Shown here: piece by piece, positions 1-9,988 of the stretch | Layout of the letters: every line of letters begins with the position of its first letter | Position numbering within the stretch: position 1 is the stretch's first letter | DNA from: Ruminococcaceae bacterium UBA2656 | Lineage (GTDB): Bacteria; Bacillota; Clostridia; Oscillospirales; Acutalibacteraceae | Direction of reading: 5' to 3' | Assembly: GCA_002359465.1 (NCBI GenBank) | Contig: DENA01000035.1 | Coordinates: 19,478-42,365 of the forward strand | DNA: 22,888 bases | Notes under the pieces: model-generated | What the model saw: only the letters and a program-made list of their open reading frames with translations | What the model was told of the DNA's origin: nothing | The model's database searches: none | Position numbers and translations under genes: made by a program

Positions 1-1136
1 AAGGCGGAGGCAATCAGCAGAAGCGTTTCGACTGAGAGAAAAACCTGCATCATCCGCACGATTCGGAATTCCCCCTCTTCCGTGCGGATAAAAACGGAGG
101 AAAAAATCAGGACGCCAAAATTAATCAGCGCGACTTCGCAGAGTTCAAAAAATCCCCGCCGGGCAAATTCCGCAAAAGTAACCCCCTGCGGCCCCTGGCC
201 GGAAAAGGCACTGAACAGGGCGGCGGTCTGCGCGCCGAAGAAAACCAGATATAACGCGCAAAGCAAAACCAGCGCAGTGACGGCGGTGGCCGAAGGGAAA
301 ATTTTACATTTTCCGGAGAATTTCGCGGCCTTTTCAGCCGTTATGGAGTCCACCCTTCTTTTTTGAATATTTCCATACAGCAGGCCAAACAGATAACTGC
401 CTGTTAAAAAGGCCGGAAGAAGCCGCAGCAGGAAGTTGACAATATGTTCTCCAACATCAGCGGTAATCTGCCGCATCAAATCCTGAAATGCTCCGTCCGC
501 CTGCATCAGCAGTGAAAGCACGATACAGAATACCGGCAGCACCGCCAGAGCGCCGCCAAGCGAAGCCAAAAGTACCTTGCTCTTTTTATTTTTAACGGCA
601 GTGCCCCTGATGATTTTTGCGGCACAGCCAAAATTCAAAAACGGTACTTTAAAAAGCTGGTTGACCATGTCAGGCAAAAAATACGCACCAAGGGTTTCTT
701 CCATCCGTCCGGAGGTCAGCACCGCAATCCAATAAACTGCGCAGCCCATCAGAAACAAAAAATTAAAAAATTGCAGCGAAACATTGGTGAACAGAGAAAA
801 ATTCACCGAGGACAGCAAAATCAGCGCCAACCAGAAATGACTCCGTTTGGGAATGGGTATCCCGCGGTTTTTCAGGTACAGCAGCGTAACAGTGCAAAAC
901 GCAATGGTAAACAGGGTCACGCCAAAGCCAAGGCCCGCCGGTGTAATCAGCCAGACAAAAAGATAACCGCACACAAGAAACAGCAATGCAAATAAGGAAT
1001 CCGTATTGTTGAAAGGCACCGGGATTACCGGCTTCCTGGGAATGGGAGTTTGACCATATCTCAGCGTTTGAGGCAAAATGGGTACGCCAGTGGTTGCGGG
1101 TGCCGAACAGGCCCCGTTTTCTTCAGTTGTATTCAT
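1..1136 (-). CDS. DUF4173/DUF4153-like multi-pass membrane protein (3' end outside window)
   Basis: The frame is open from an ATG at 1136 to the window edge (at least 378 codons, no stop), so the C-terminus is missing. After a roughly 40-residue polar, proline-containing N-terminus come repeated hydrophobic segments (for example ALLFLVCGYLFVWLI and LALILLSSVNFSLF), indicating many membrane helices. The segments LLMQADGAFQD and TFAEFARRGFFELCEVALIN are what I associate with the DUF4173 family, whose function is unknown. The start is 11 nt after the stop of the XRE regulator gene, so it is probably the third gene of the DUF2975-XRE-DUF4173 operon. The membrane-protein class is secure; the exact DUF assignment is from memory of the motif. 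I infer no function beyond a membrane protein controlled together with the regulator. Confidence 0.8.
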   Translation of the reverse strand, partial: MNTTEENGACSAPATTGVPILPQTLRYGQTPIPRKPVIPVPFNNTDSLFALLFLVCGYLFVWLITPAGLGFGVTLFTIAFCTVTLLYLKNRGIPIPKRSHFWLALILLSSVNFSLFTNVSLQFFNFLFLMGCAVYWIAVLTSGRMEETLGAYFLPDMVNQLFKVPFLNFGCAAKIIRGTAVKNKKSKVLLASLGGALAVLPVFCIVLSLLMQADGAFQDLMRQITADVGEHIVNFLLRLLPAFLTGSYLFGLLYGNIQKRRVDSITAEKAAKFSGKCKIFPSATAVTALVLLCALYLVFFGAQTAALFSAFSGQGPQGVTFAEFARRGFFELCEVALINFGVLIFSSVFIRTEEGEFRIVRMMQVFLSVETLLLIASA

Positions 1137-1147
1137 GTTGTTCTCCT

Positions 1148-1357
1148 TTATTCCGTATCGGTATATTCCAAAATATCCGCGGGCTGACATTTCAGTTCAC
1201 GGCATAAAGCTTCCAAAGTGGAAAAGCGGATTGCCTTCGCCTTATTGTTTTTTAAGATGGATAAATTCGCTGGTGTAATGCCTATTTTTTCTGCAAGATC
1301 ACCGGAAGTGATTTTCCGCTTCGCCATAATGACGTCTAAATTAATGATAATGGGCAT
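1148..1357 (-). CDS. YozG-type XRE family transcriptional regulator (69 aa)
   Basis: This is a compact Cro/CI-type helix-turn-helix protein consisting of almost nothing but the DNA-binding domain. The start MPIIINLDVIMAKRKI, the HTH core LAEKIGITPANLSILKN and the ending LCRELKCQPADILEY are the signature of the small YozG-like regulators. I chose the ATG at 1357 because it is preceded by AAAGGATGG at good spacing and matches where the family begins. A longer reading from 1393 would add 12 residues overlapping the previous gene. It lies 13 nt downstream of a DUF2975 gene, a pairing common in Firmicutes. It probably regulates its own operon, possibly through repeats at 1860-1904. The inducing signal cannot be read from the sequence. 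Confidence 0.9.
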   Translation of the reverse strand: MPIIINLDVIMAKRKITSGDLAEKIGITPANLSILKNNKAKAIRFSTLEALCRELKCQPADILEYTDTE

Positions 1358-1370
1358 ATTTTTCCATCCT

Positions 1371-1817
1371 TTAAATAGTGAAGTCATTTTCACTTTTCAG
1401 CTCGATTGCCTGTTCAAAGACGTTTTTAATGACGCGGATAATCAGCGCAAAGAATGCGCAGGCCACCGCCACAATAAAAAATGAGGCATAATAAAAGCCC
1501 GAACCAAAAGTGATAACGCCAACGGCGATACAGCTCCAGGAAATGGTCCGCAGCATTTTCGTATTTTCAAGCACAAAGACGCTGCCCGTACGAATATTTT
1601 TCAGCAAGGTATTCAAGCAGTAAAGCAGGATAAAACCCGGTACCGCGCAAAGATAGATAGTGATGCGAAACGGCAGATGCAGCGCCTGTATCGCTGGAGC
1701 ATCCCCGAAATACCAGCTGACAATCACGGGCGCAGCACATACGCCCACTGCCAGCAGTACGGCAAACAGCCTGGTATAAAAAATGGAAAGCGTTAGTGAT
1801 TTTGAACAGTTCCACAT
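1371..1817 (-). CDS. DUF2975 family membrane protein
   Basis: This 148-aa protein has about four hydrophobic segments: YTRLFAVLLAVGVCAAPVI, ITIYLCAVPGFILLYCL, then SWSCIAVGVITFGSG followed by a very hydrophobic stretch. The middle signature LLKNIRTGSVFVLENTKMLR (a basic loop with the NI-G-VF-N-LR pattern) is typical of DUF2975. The start is set at ATG 1817, which follows GAGGG; upstream residues in the same frame lie in the leader. It is the first gene of the operon, with a near-ideal sigma-A promoter just upstream. DUF2975 proteins are usually coupled to small XRE regulators, as here. A sensory or anti-regulator role is plausible but is inference; the molecular function is unknown. Confidence 0.85.
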   Translation of the reverse strand: MWNCSKSLTLSIFYTRLFAVLLAVGVCAAPVIVSWYFGDAPAIQALHLPFRITIYLCAVPGFILLYCLNTLLKNIRTGSVFVLENTKMLRTISWSCIAVGVITFGSGFYYASFFIVAVACAFFALIIRVIKNVFEQAIELKSENDFTI

Positions 1818-1850
1818 ACAGTGAACCCTCCCTCCTGTCTTTTCTTTTGT

Positions 1851-1879
1851 ATTATACCATATCAATTACCAATTATCAA
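1851..1879 (-). promoter_or_regulatory. Sigma-A promoter of the DUF2975-XRE-DUF4173 operon
   Basis: The minus strand reads TTGATA (1879-1874), 17 nt, TATAAT (1856-1851), about 35 nt upstream of the DUF2975 start. The -35 hexamer overlaps one copy of a repeated TATCAAT motif, so repressor binding there would block polymerase. Confidence 0.8.
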
Positions 1880-1904
1880 TATAATTTTATCGTTTATCAA
1901 TATA
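1860..1904. repeat. Repeated TATCAAT motifs, candidate operator
   Basis: TATCAAT occurs on the plus strand at 1860-1866, 1874-1880 and 1895-1901. The last two sit in an 11-bp direct repeat (TTATCAATATA at 1873-1883 and 1894-1904) spaced exactly 21 bp, two helical turns. They overlap and flank the -35 element. An operator for the downstream XRE protein is an inference; the surrounding sequence is very AT-rich, which raises the chance of coincidence. Confidence 0.45.
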
Positions 1905-1920
1905 TTTTATTTGTTATTTG

Positions 1921-1963
1921 ATATAAAAATCCGTGAAGCACAAATGCTGCGCCTCACGGATTT
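1921..1963 (-). terminator. Rho-independent terminator after ligA
   Basis: A 10-bp perfect stem (AAATCCGTGA at 1927-1936 with TCACGGATTT at 1954-1963) has a further AGCA/TGCT pairing inside. On the minus strand the stem runs into a TTTTTAT tract. It begins 23 nt after the ligA stop. Confidence 0.85.
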
Positions 1964-1985
1964 CTATGTTAATAATACTGCTGAA

Positions 1986-4061
<2,076 letters not shown>

Positions 4062-4078
<17 letters not shown>

Positions 4079-4709
4079 CTACCTGCGGCACATCGCCTAC
4101 AATGATGGTTTCTGCCACGGGCACATTAGTTTCCACTTCCGTGGTGGTGTCAAATCCCGGCATAAAGGAATACACGCTGGTATGAATATTCAGAAGAATC
4201 TGATGCTTCGTCTGGTTGATTCCTGCGGACTCAAAAGAGCTTTTAAAGTCCGCATTAACGTTTCCGGAAAGCGTCAGCCTGAGCGGAACCTTTGGGCCCC
4301 AGCCGTGAAGCAGTTCACTGCCGGTAAGCGTTCCCAGAGGAATCCCGATGTCCATGTGGCCGTCGTCACCGATTTCCTTTTGAACATTGGCGACGATTGC
4401 GGATTTGAGTTCGTTCATTTTCACCATCTTTGTAGTGATGGCCAGAATTTTGCCTGCGCTGTCCCGTTCAACCGTTACCAAATCATTGTATGTGACCCCG
4501 TTTTTATTTAATTCTTCGGTTATGACGCGATTGATGGTATCAACCGATTTAATTCGCGCCTGATTGGTCGTAATGGATTTGATGATGGGACGAAACTGAC
4601 AATCCATTAATATTATAAACGCAAAAAAGAAAACTATAACAATCAGTGCTTTCCAGTGCATCCGTGTATGTAGATGGGTACTGTATCCGAACCTGTGCCA
4701 CCTTCTCAT
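4062..4709 (-). CDS. yunB: Sporulation protein YunB
   Basis: This 215-aa protein has one N-terminal membrane helix (about residues 20-36, ALIVIVFFFAFIILMD) and an extracytoplasmic-type domain. The features recalling YunB are ACQ-like FRPIIKSITTNQAR after the helix, INRVITEELNKNGVTYNDLV, the GTLTGSELLHGWGPKVPLRL segment and the ending ETNVPVAETIIVGDVPQ. In Bacillus subtilis yunB belongs to the mother-cell sigma-E regulon and contributes to spore formation, so this gene suggests a spore-forming host. The start is ATG 4709, preceded by GGGAGGTG; an in-frame codon at 4724 is less well placed. It stands alone between the ispH-rpsA terminator and ligA. I looked for a sigma-E promoter in the short upstream gap and found no convincing match. 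Confidence 0.9.
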
Positions 4710-4774
4710 AGCAACACCTCCCAAATCTCATACCTTCATAATACTCAGGAGGAATAAAAATGTGAAAGGGCAGC

Positions 4775-4809
4775 AAAAAGGCGCAAAGAAACCTGAGTTC
4801 CTCTGCGCC
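4775..4809 (-). terminator. Terminator of the cmk-plsC-ispH-rpsA operon
   Basis: GGCGCA (4780-4785) pairs with TGCGCC (4804-4809), and inner pairing extends the stem to about 13 positions with two mismatches. The minus strand continues into TTTTT at 4779-4775. It lies 19 nt after the ispH-rpsA stop. Confidence 0.9.
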
Positions 4810-4827
4810 CGGTCAATTACTGATAAA

Positions 4828-6798
4828 TTATTCTGCAGGCTTTTCTTCCGTCTGCTCAACAGGCTCAAGCAAAGCCCTGATGGAAAGGCTTACACGTCTT
4901 TTGTCAAAATCGATTTCGGTAATTTTGGCTTTTACAACGTCGTTAACCTTTAAAACATCCTGCGGTTTTTCAATTCTGTGGTCGGCGATTTGAGAAATAT
5001 GTATCAAACCGTCGATACCAGGAATGATTCTTGCGAAAGCACCGAAAGCGGTCATGCCGACAATCGTCACATCGCATACCGTGTCCACAGGATAATCGCG
5101 TTTAAGGATTTCCCACGGGTTGTCCTCCGCACGCTTATAGCCAAGGGAAATCTTCCCCTTTTCCTGATCCAGCCCTTTAATATAAACCCTGACCGTATCG
5201 CCGACATTGACAACCTCAGAAGGATGTTTGATTCTGCCCCATGAAAGTTCTGAAATATGGATCATGCCGTCAATACCGCCCAGATCTACAAAAGCGCCGT
5301 AAGCGGTCAGTGACTTTACCACGCCGGTATATTCCTTGCCTTCCTCGGCAGTCTCCCAGAACTGATCGGCCAAAGCCTTCCTCTCGTCCTTCAGTACGGA
5401 ACGAATGGAGCCGACAGCGCGTCTGCGGCTGCGGTTAACTTCAATAATGCGAAATTTGACTTCTTTTTTCAGCAGGTCTTCCAGCGCGTCGCCGCGGGAG
5501 GCGGTAGCCTGAGAAGCAGGGATAAATACGCGTACGCCGTTTGTAACGGCAATCACACCGCCCTTGATAACCTCGGTAACGACACCGGTCAGCACAGCCT
5601 CATTTTCTTCAGCGGCGGTGACGGTCTCCCAACCCTTGGCTGCATCCAAACGTTTTTTGGAAAGCATAATGGTGCCTTCCTGATCATTTGTGCGCATGAT
5701 GAGAAGATCCATCTCATCGCCCACTTTTACAACATCCTCCGGCCGTACGTTAGGGTCGGCGGAAAGTTCAGCCGCCGGAATAAAACCAGCCTGCTTTCTG
5801 CCCACATCGACATACACTTCACTGGGAGTAATGCCGACAACTACACCGTGTACCTTTTCATCTGTATTTAAATTCTTTAGAGATTCCTCGAGCATTTCCT
5901 CGAAGTTTCCCTCGGCATTATTCTCCATTAAATTTTGACCAGCACCCTCGTTGATTTCTGACATGGTATCAAGTACCTCCTTTATAATGCTTGCCGGTGT
6001 TGAAGCACCGGCAGTAATGCCAATACATTCGGATTCCTTCAGAGCAGCCAGCGGCAGCTCGTCCGCTGTTTCTATCAGGTAAGCGGTGCAGTTTTTCATG
6101 CACACATCGCGAAGTTTTGCCGTATTGGAACTCTCCCTGCCGCCGATCACAATCATCGCGTCGCATTGTCTTGACAAAAACTCCGCTTCTGATTGACGCT
6201 TAGCAGTCGCATTACATATTGTATCAAAAATTGCGGCATTTGTATATACCCTTTTTATTATTTTCAAACAATTTTCCCATTCAGAGACGCTAAAAGTTGT
6301 TTGAGCAACAACACAGGGCGAATCATCCTGATTCTTCTGGAAATTTCCGACAATACTCTGCAGTTCCGCAGCATTTTTAAAGACAAAACATTTTCCGGAA
6401 CAATGGCCCCTGATGCCCTCGACCTCCGGATGATGGCAGTCTCCTGCAATCAAAACCGTCTTTCCCTGTGCGGAAGCATTTGAAACAATATTGTGAATTT
6501 TAGCAACAAACGGGCAGGTTGCATTTACAAAATCTGTTTTTTGGGCAAGTATGCTGTCGTAAACAGCTTTCGACACTCCATGGGAGCGAATCACCATGGT
6601 CGCGTCCGGCGGAACCTGACCGGGATTTTTCACAATTTTCACGCCGCGCGCTTCAAGCTGTGCAAGCGTCTGCGGATTATGGATAATCGGTCCAAGCGTG
6701 CAGACCTTCCTCCCCTGGTTCAGAAGCTCGTTTACCATTTCTACCGCCCTGTTTACGCCAAAACAAAATCCCGCGGAACGGGCAACAATGATTTTCAA
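4828..6798 (-). CDS. ispH: Fusion of IspH (HMBPP reductase) and ribosomal protein S1
   Basis: The N-terminal part (about residues 1-285) is IspH/LytB, the [4Fe-4S] enzyme that makes IPP and DMAPP in the last step of the MEP isoprenoid pathway. The cluster cysteines are C12 (FCFGVN), C95 (NATCPFV) and C195 (DTICNAT). HNP, SHG, and [15 protein letters not shown] motifs are also present. An acidic linker leads to four S1 RNA-binding repeats (about 313-383, 396-470, 485-556, 570-640), resembling ribosomal protein S1. This fusion is well known in Clostridia. The start is TTG at 6798, preceded by TGGAGGAAAAATA; it overlaps the stop of the upstream acyltransferase gene in TTGA, so translation is probably coupled. 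It is the last gene of the operon. Whether the S1 part acts on the ribosome cannot be seen from sequence. Confidence 0.97.
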   Translation of the reverse strand: MKIIVARSAGFCFGVNRAVEMVNELLNQGRKVCTLGPIIHNPQTLAQLEARGVKIVKNPGQVPPDATMVIRSHGVSKAVYDSILAQKTDFVNATCPFVAKIHNIVSNASAQGKTVLIAGDCHHPEVEGIRGHCSGKCFVFKNAAELQSIVGNFQKNQDDSPCVVAQTTFSVSEWENCLKIIKRVYTNAAIFDTICNATAKRQSEAEFLSRQCDAMIVIGGRESSNTAKLRDVCMKNCTAYLIETADELPLAALKESECIGITAGASTPASIIKEVLDTMSEINEGAGQNLMENNAEGNFEEMLEESLKNLNTDEKVHGVVVGITPSEVYVDVGRKQAGFIPAAELSADPNVRPEDVVKVGDEMDLLIMRTNDQEGTIMLSKKRLDAAKGWETVTAAEENEAVLTGVVTEVIKGGVIAVTNGVRVFIPASQATASRGDALEDLLKKEVKFRIIEVNRSRRRAVGSIRSVLKDERKALADQFWETAEEGKEYTGVVKSLTAYGAFVDLGGIDGMIHISELSWGRIKHPSEVVNVGDTVRVYIKGLDQEKGKISLGYKRAEDNPWEILKRDYPVDTVCDVTIVGMTAFGAFARIIPGIDGLIHISQIADHRIEKPQDVLKVNDVVKAKITEIDFDKRRVSLSIRALLEPVEQTEEKPAE

Positions 6799-7400
6799 TA
6801 TTTTTCCTCCAGCATTCCGTTGATTTTCCGGGCTATGATTTCCGCCGCCGCGCGAATGGAGGCGGACGAATGATCCTTTAACCCCAGTTCCGAACAGGAA
6901 ACCGGCTCCCCGAAGCGGATGGTAATCCTGCTGAACGGCTTTATTACGCCGTCGCAGTAAACGGACACCGGCAAAACCGGAGCCTGCGCTCTGTCGGCCA
7001 TCATCGCCACCCCCGCCTTTGGCCGAAACGGCGCATTGTCAAAAACACATTTCCCCTGGGGAAAGATTCCCAGAACACCGCCGTTTTTCAAAACCCCCAA
7101 AGCGGTCTTTACGGACTGTGCGTCGGCGCTGTTTCTTACGACCGGAAACGCACCCATCTGATACAGCCACCAGCGTGCCAGCCTTCCGTGCTTCTCAAAC
7201 AGTTCCGACTTCGCCATATACCTAATTTGCCGCCTAAAGGGCACCGCGAGAAAAAAAGGATCAACCACCGACTTATGATTGCTGCAGACAATCAGTTTTC
7301 CGCTCTCTGGAATATTGCCGGTTCCTTTATATTCAACCTTGTAAAAGATTTTTGATACCGGAGCCAGCAGACGAAGACAGAAAAAGTACAGCATGACCAT
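6795..7400 (-). CDS. PlsC-like lysophospholipid acyltransferase with altered block III
   Basis: This 201-aa protein belongs to the 1-acyl-glycerol-3-phosphate acyltransferase superfamily, which esterifies a fatty acid onto a lysophospholipid at the inner membrane face. Block I is intact (N41-H42, then D47: NHKSVVDP), block II is seen in QMGAFPVVRN, and block IV in APVLPVSVY. Block III reads FPQGKC at 113-118 instead of the usual FPEGTR, losing the acidic and arginine residues used for substrate binding. That may mean altered specificity or weak activity. The start is ATG 7400, which shares one base with the stop of the preceding paralogue (TGATG); ATG 7394 is an alternative with better ribosome-site spacing. 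It is the second of two adjacent plsC-like genes, directly before ispH-rpsA. Confidence 0.9.
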   Translation of the reverse strand: MVMLYFFCLRLLAPVSKIFYKVEYKGTGNIPESGKLIVCSNHKSVVDPFFLAVPFRRQIRYMAKSELFEKHGRLARWWLYQMGAFPVVRNSADAQSVKTALGVLKNGGVLGIFPQGKCVFDNAPFRPKAGVAMMADRAQAPVLPVSVYCDGVIKPFSRITIRFGEPVSCSELGLKDHSSASIRAAAEIIARKINGMLEEKY

Positions 7401-8035
7401 CAAATCCTTGCAGTCAAAAAAGTTTCCAGATCCCGCTCGCGCAACTCGGCTATTTTCTCCATTACCATGCGGGAAGCGCTGCGGTATTCACTGCCAGTGC
7501 CGCTTTCGATGCCGAGCTGATCCGGCCGGATCAGCTTGCCGTATGACACGATGCATTTATGAAACATCTTCGGCAGACCGCCGTCTTTGGCGGTAATACA
7601 GCACGGCAGTATCGGGGCGTTGTATTTATAGGCAAGCATCACAGCGCCCGCCTTGGGCTGAAGGAATTCCCCCGTTTTCGAGCGTGTGCCCTCGATAAAC
7701 ACTCCCAGCGCCTGTCCGTTTTGAAGAAGCTCCGCGGCTTTGTTAATCGCCGTTTTGTCGCCCTTTCCCCTTTGTACGGGAAACGCACCTAGCGATGAAA
7801 GAAGCAGCGCCATCGCCTTATTCTCGAACAGCTCGGCTTTGGACATGAAAAAGATCTGCCTTTGCTGCGTAAAAGCCAGACGGACGGGATCCGAAATGCT
7901 GACATGATTGCAGCACACAATCACTTTGCCGTCCTCCGGCATATTTTCTCTGTTGTTAACCTGATAGGGAATAAAATATTTCAGAAAAGATTGAACAAAA
8001 ATTTTACCAAAATTATAAAGCGGCGTACGTTTCAT
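7400..8035 (-). CDS. plsC: PlsC-type 1-acylglycerol-3-phosphate acyltransferase
   Basis: This 211-aa protein has all the canonical acyltransferase blocks: NHVSISDP (N43, H44, D49), LGAFPVQRG, the block III sequence FIEGTRSKTG (113-122) and APILPCCI. The predicted reaction is acylation of lysophosphatidic acid to phosphatidic acid in phospholipid synthesis. Since the neighbouring paralogue has a degraded block III, this copy is the better candidate for the main enzyme. The start is ATG 8035, preceded by GGTGAG; the open frame extends 33 codons upstream into cmk sequence, but those residues do not resemble PlsC. It lies 22 nt after cmk, an arrangement common in Clostridia. Substrate specificity is inferred from the family only. 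Confidence 0.93.
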   Translation of the reverse strand: MKRTPLYNFGKIFVQSFLKYFIPYQVNNRENMPEDGKVIVCCNHVSISDPVRLAFTQQRQIFFMSKAELFENKAMALLLSSLGAFPVQRGKGDKTAINKAAELLQNGQALGVFIEGTRSKTGEFLQPKAGAVMLAYKYNAPILPCCITAKDGGLPKMFHKCIVSYGKLIRPDQLGIESGTGSEYRSASRMVMEKIAELRERDLETFLTARI

Positions 8036-8057
8036 AGTCTCACCAGTTTCATTTATT

Positions 8058-8723
8058 TTATTGCAATTTTTCTTTAATAATGGAAATAAGCTGTTCCACC
8101 GACTGCTCCAGCGTATTGCCCGTCGTGTCCACAATCACAGCGTTTGCGGCGGGAATAAGGGGTGCGACAGCGCGATGGGAATCGTTGTAGTCCCGCGTTT
8201 TTAAATCGCTCAGCACATCGCAGTAATCTGCGGGTTCTCCCTTTTTGATCATTTCCTCATATCTTCTTCTGGCGCGCTCTTCCGGCGAGGCAGTCAGGAA
8301 AATTTTAACCTGTGCATCCGGCAGCACCACCGTACCTATATCGCGGCCATCCATGACAACATTATTATTTTTCGCAATATCCTTTTGCAGGGAAAACAGA
8401 AAATCCCTGACAGCGGGAATGGCCGATACATTGGACGCGGCCATGGAGACCTCCGCCGTGCGGATATCCCGGGAAACGTCCTCCCCGCAAAGAATTACCT
8501 TCTGTTCGCCGTTCTGAAAAGCCAGTGTAACCTCAACCTGACCGAGCAGCGGGGAAATGGCGCGGGCGTCCGCCGTATCTATCCCCCGTTTCAGCATATA
8601 GAGCCCTACAGCGCGGTAAAGAGCGCCGGTATCAACATAAATATAGCCGATTTCTTTGGCTGCACGGCGGGCAATCGTACTTTTTCCCGCTCCGGCGGGC
8701 CCGTCAATTGCAATTGCAGTCAT
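8058..8723 (-). CDS. cmk: Cytidylate kinase
   Basis: Cytidylate kinase phosphorylates CMP and dCMP with ATP, feeding RNA, DNA and CDP-lipid synthesis. The 221-aa protein has the P-loop GPAGAGKST at 8-16, the substrate-binding VDTGALYRAVGL at 30-41, DGRDIGT at 125-131 and the C-terminal RDYNDSHRAVAPL region with its arginines. The length is normal. ATG 8723 follows GGAGGAAAAAGA and overlaps the previous gene's stop in ATGA, indicating translational coupling. Placement ahead of plsC and ribosomal protein S1 resembles the cmk-rpsA linkage known in many bacteria. Confidence 0.98.
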   Translation of the reverse strand: MTAIAIDGPAGAGKSTIARRAAKEIGYIYVDTGALYRAVGLYMLKRGIDTADARAISPLLGQVEVTLAFQNGEQKVILCGEDVSRDIRTAEVSMAASNVSAIPAVRDFLFSLQKDIAKNNNVVMDGRDIGTVVLPDAQVKIFLTASPEERARRRYEEMIKKGEPADYCDVLSDLKTRDYNDSHRAVAPLIPAANAVIVDTTGNTLEQSVEQLISIIKEKLQ

Positions 8724-9988
8724 TCTTTTTCCTCCTGGCTGTTCAGCGAATTTGCCGCAAGGCGGCCGGTACAGAAAGCGATTTGCAGGTTGAAGCCGCC
8801 GGTATACGCATCGACATCAATCACTTCACCGGCAAAATAAAGTCCCTTTACCAGCTTGGATTCCATCGTTTTGGGATTGATCTCGGCAGTTTTCACCCCG
8901 CCGGACGTTACAATAGCCTCCTCAATGGGGCGAAAAGCGGAAATGGAAAGTTCAAAAGATTTCAGCACTCCGGCAAAAGCCCTGCGCATTTCCCTAGTGA
9001 TCTGGTTGCATTTTGTGTCAGCGGGAATTCCGGACTTTGCAACCATGACGGGAATCATTTTGCTGGGCAAAAGCGCAGAAAGCGAGTTTGAGAAATCCTT
9101 GTTATGATTCAGTTCAAAGTCGCGCTGAACACGGGCATCGAGCTGCTCCAGACTAAGCGCCGGCTTCAAGTCAATCAAAATATGATATCGGTCCGGCGAC
9201 ATCCCGCTCATATGAGCGCTTGCGCTTAAAATCATTGGGCCGGATACACCGAAATGTGTAAAAAGCATTTCTCCGAAGTCTTCATATATCGTTTTCTTTT
9301 TTACAGTGTCAAATACCTTTATGGAAACATTTTTCAGTGAAAGTCCCATCATGTCGCGGCATTCGTCGCCAAAAGCAACCAACGGAACAAGGGAAGGGCG
9401 CAAGGGCGTTACGGTATGGCCGGCCTGTCTGGCAAGACGATAACCGTCACCGGTCGATCCCGTGCCGGGATAAGACGCGCCGCCGCAGCAGATTACAACA
9501 GAACCGGCTAGAATCCGGGAGCCGTCCTGTAATTCTGCGCCAAACACCATATGATCTTTTAATATCAGTCTTTTCGCTTCTCCGGTAATGATGTCAGCCC
9601 CACTGTTTCTGACGAATCCGGTCAGCTTGTCAACCACGTCGGCTGCTTTATCCGACTGCGGAAACACACGATTGCCGCGCTCCGTTTTTACAGGCAGACC
9701 CAGATCTTCAAAAAAGCGGATAGTGTCCTGCGCGGTAAACTGTGTGACGGCACTGTACAGAAAACGCCCGTTCGAAGGAACGGAAGCAATAAAAGTCTGT
9801 ACATCGCAGTTGTTTGTCAGGTTGCATCTTCCCTTTCCGGTAATCATAAGCTTACGGCCGGGACGGGAATTTTTTTCGAGCAGACAGACATGCAGGCCAT
9901 TTTTCGCGGCAGTTCCGGCAGCCATCAGACCGGCTGCCCCGCCGCCGATAATCAGGGCGTCATAAAGCCGGTTCAATGGATTTATCAT
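8720..9988 (-). CDS. HI0933/YhiN family FAD-dependent oxidoreductase
   Basis: This 422-aa flavoprotein begins with an FAD-binding Rossmann motif (DALIIGGGAAGLMAAG, GGGAAG at 15-20), followed by the family signature GRKLMITGKGRCNLTNN. It ends with GLYFAGEVIDVDAYTGGFNLQIAFCTG, a second FAD contact. GGASYPGTGSTGDGYRLA is also present. These are hallmarks of the HI0933/YhiN group, which includes BaiN; the physiological substrate is usually unknown, so the bile-acid link should not be assumed here. ATG 9988 is used and overlaps the end of the RpiR regulator gene by 29 nt. Its ribosome site (AAAAGGT) is close to the start, and a TTG at 9976 just before the dinucleotide fold is a weaker alternative. 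Confidence 0.92.
   Translation of the reverse strand: MINPLNRLYDALIIGGGAAGLMAAGTAAKNGLHVCLLEKNSRPGRKLMITGKGRCNLTNNCDVQTFIASVPSNGRFLYSAVTQFTAQDTIRFFEDLGLPVKTERGNRVFPQSDKAADVVDKLTGFVRNSGADIITGEAKRLILKDHMVFGAELQDGSRILAGSVVICCGGASYPGTGSTGDGYRLARQAGHTVTPLRPSLVPLVAFGDECRDMMGLSLKNVSIKVFDTVKKKTIYEDFGEMLFTHFGVSGPMILSASAHMSGMSPDRYHILIDLKPALSLEQLDARVQRDFELNHNKDFSNSLSALLPSKMIPVMVAKSGIPADTKCNQITREMRRAFAGVLKSFELSISAFRPIEEAIVTSGGVKTAEINPKTMESKLVKGLYFAGEVIDVDAYTGGFNLQIAFCTGRLAANSLNSQEEKE

Noticed and set aside
4710..4774. Sigma-E promoter for yunB
   Set aside because: Expected from Bacillus biology, but no pair of -35 and -10 elements with proper spacing was convincing.
4762..4953. Plus-strand 63-codon frame starting GTG with a perfect AGGAGG upstream
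   Set aside because: It runs through the ispH-rpsA terminator and antisense to the S1 coding region, and the protein resembles nothing; the ribosome-site match is probably chance.
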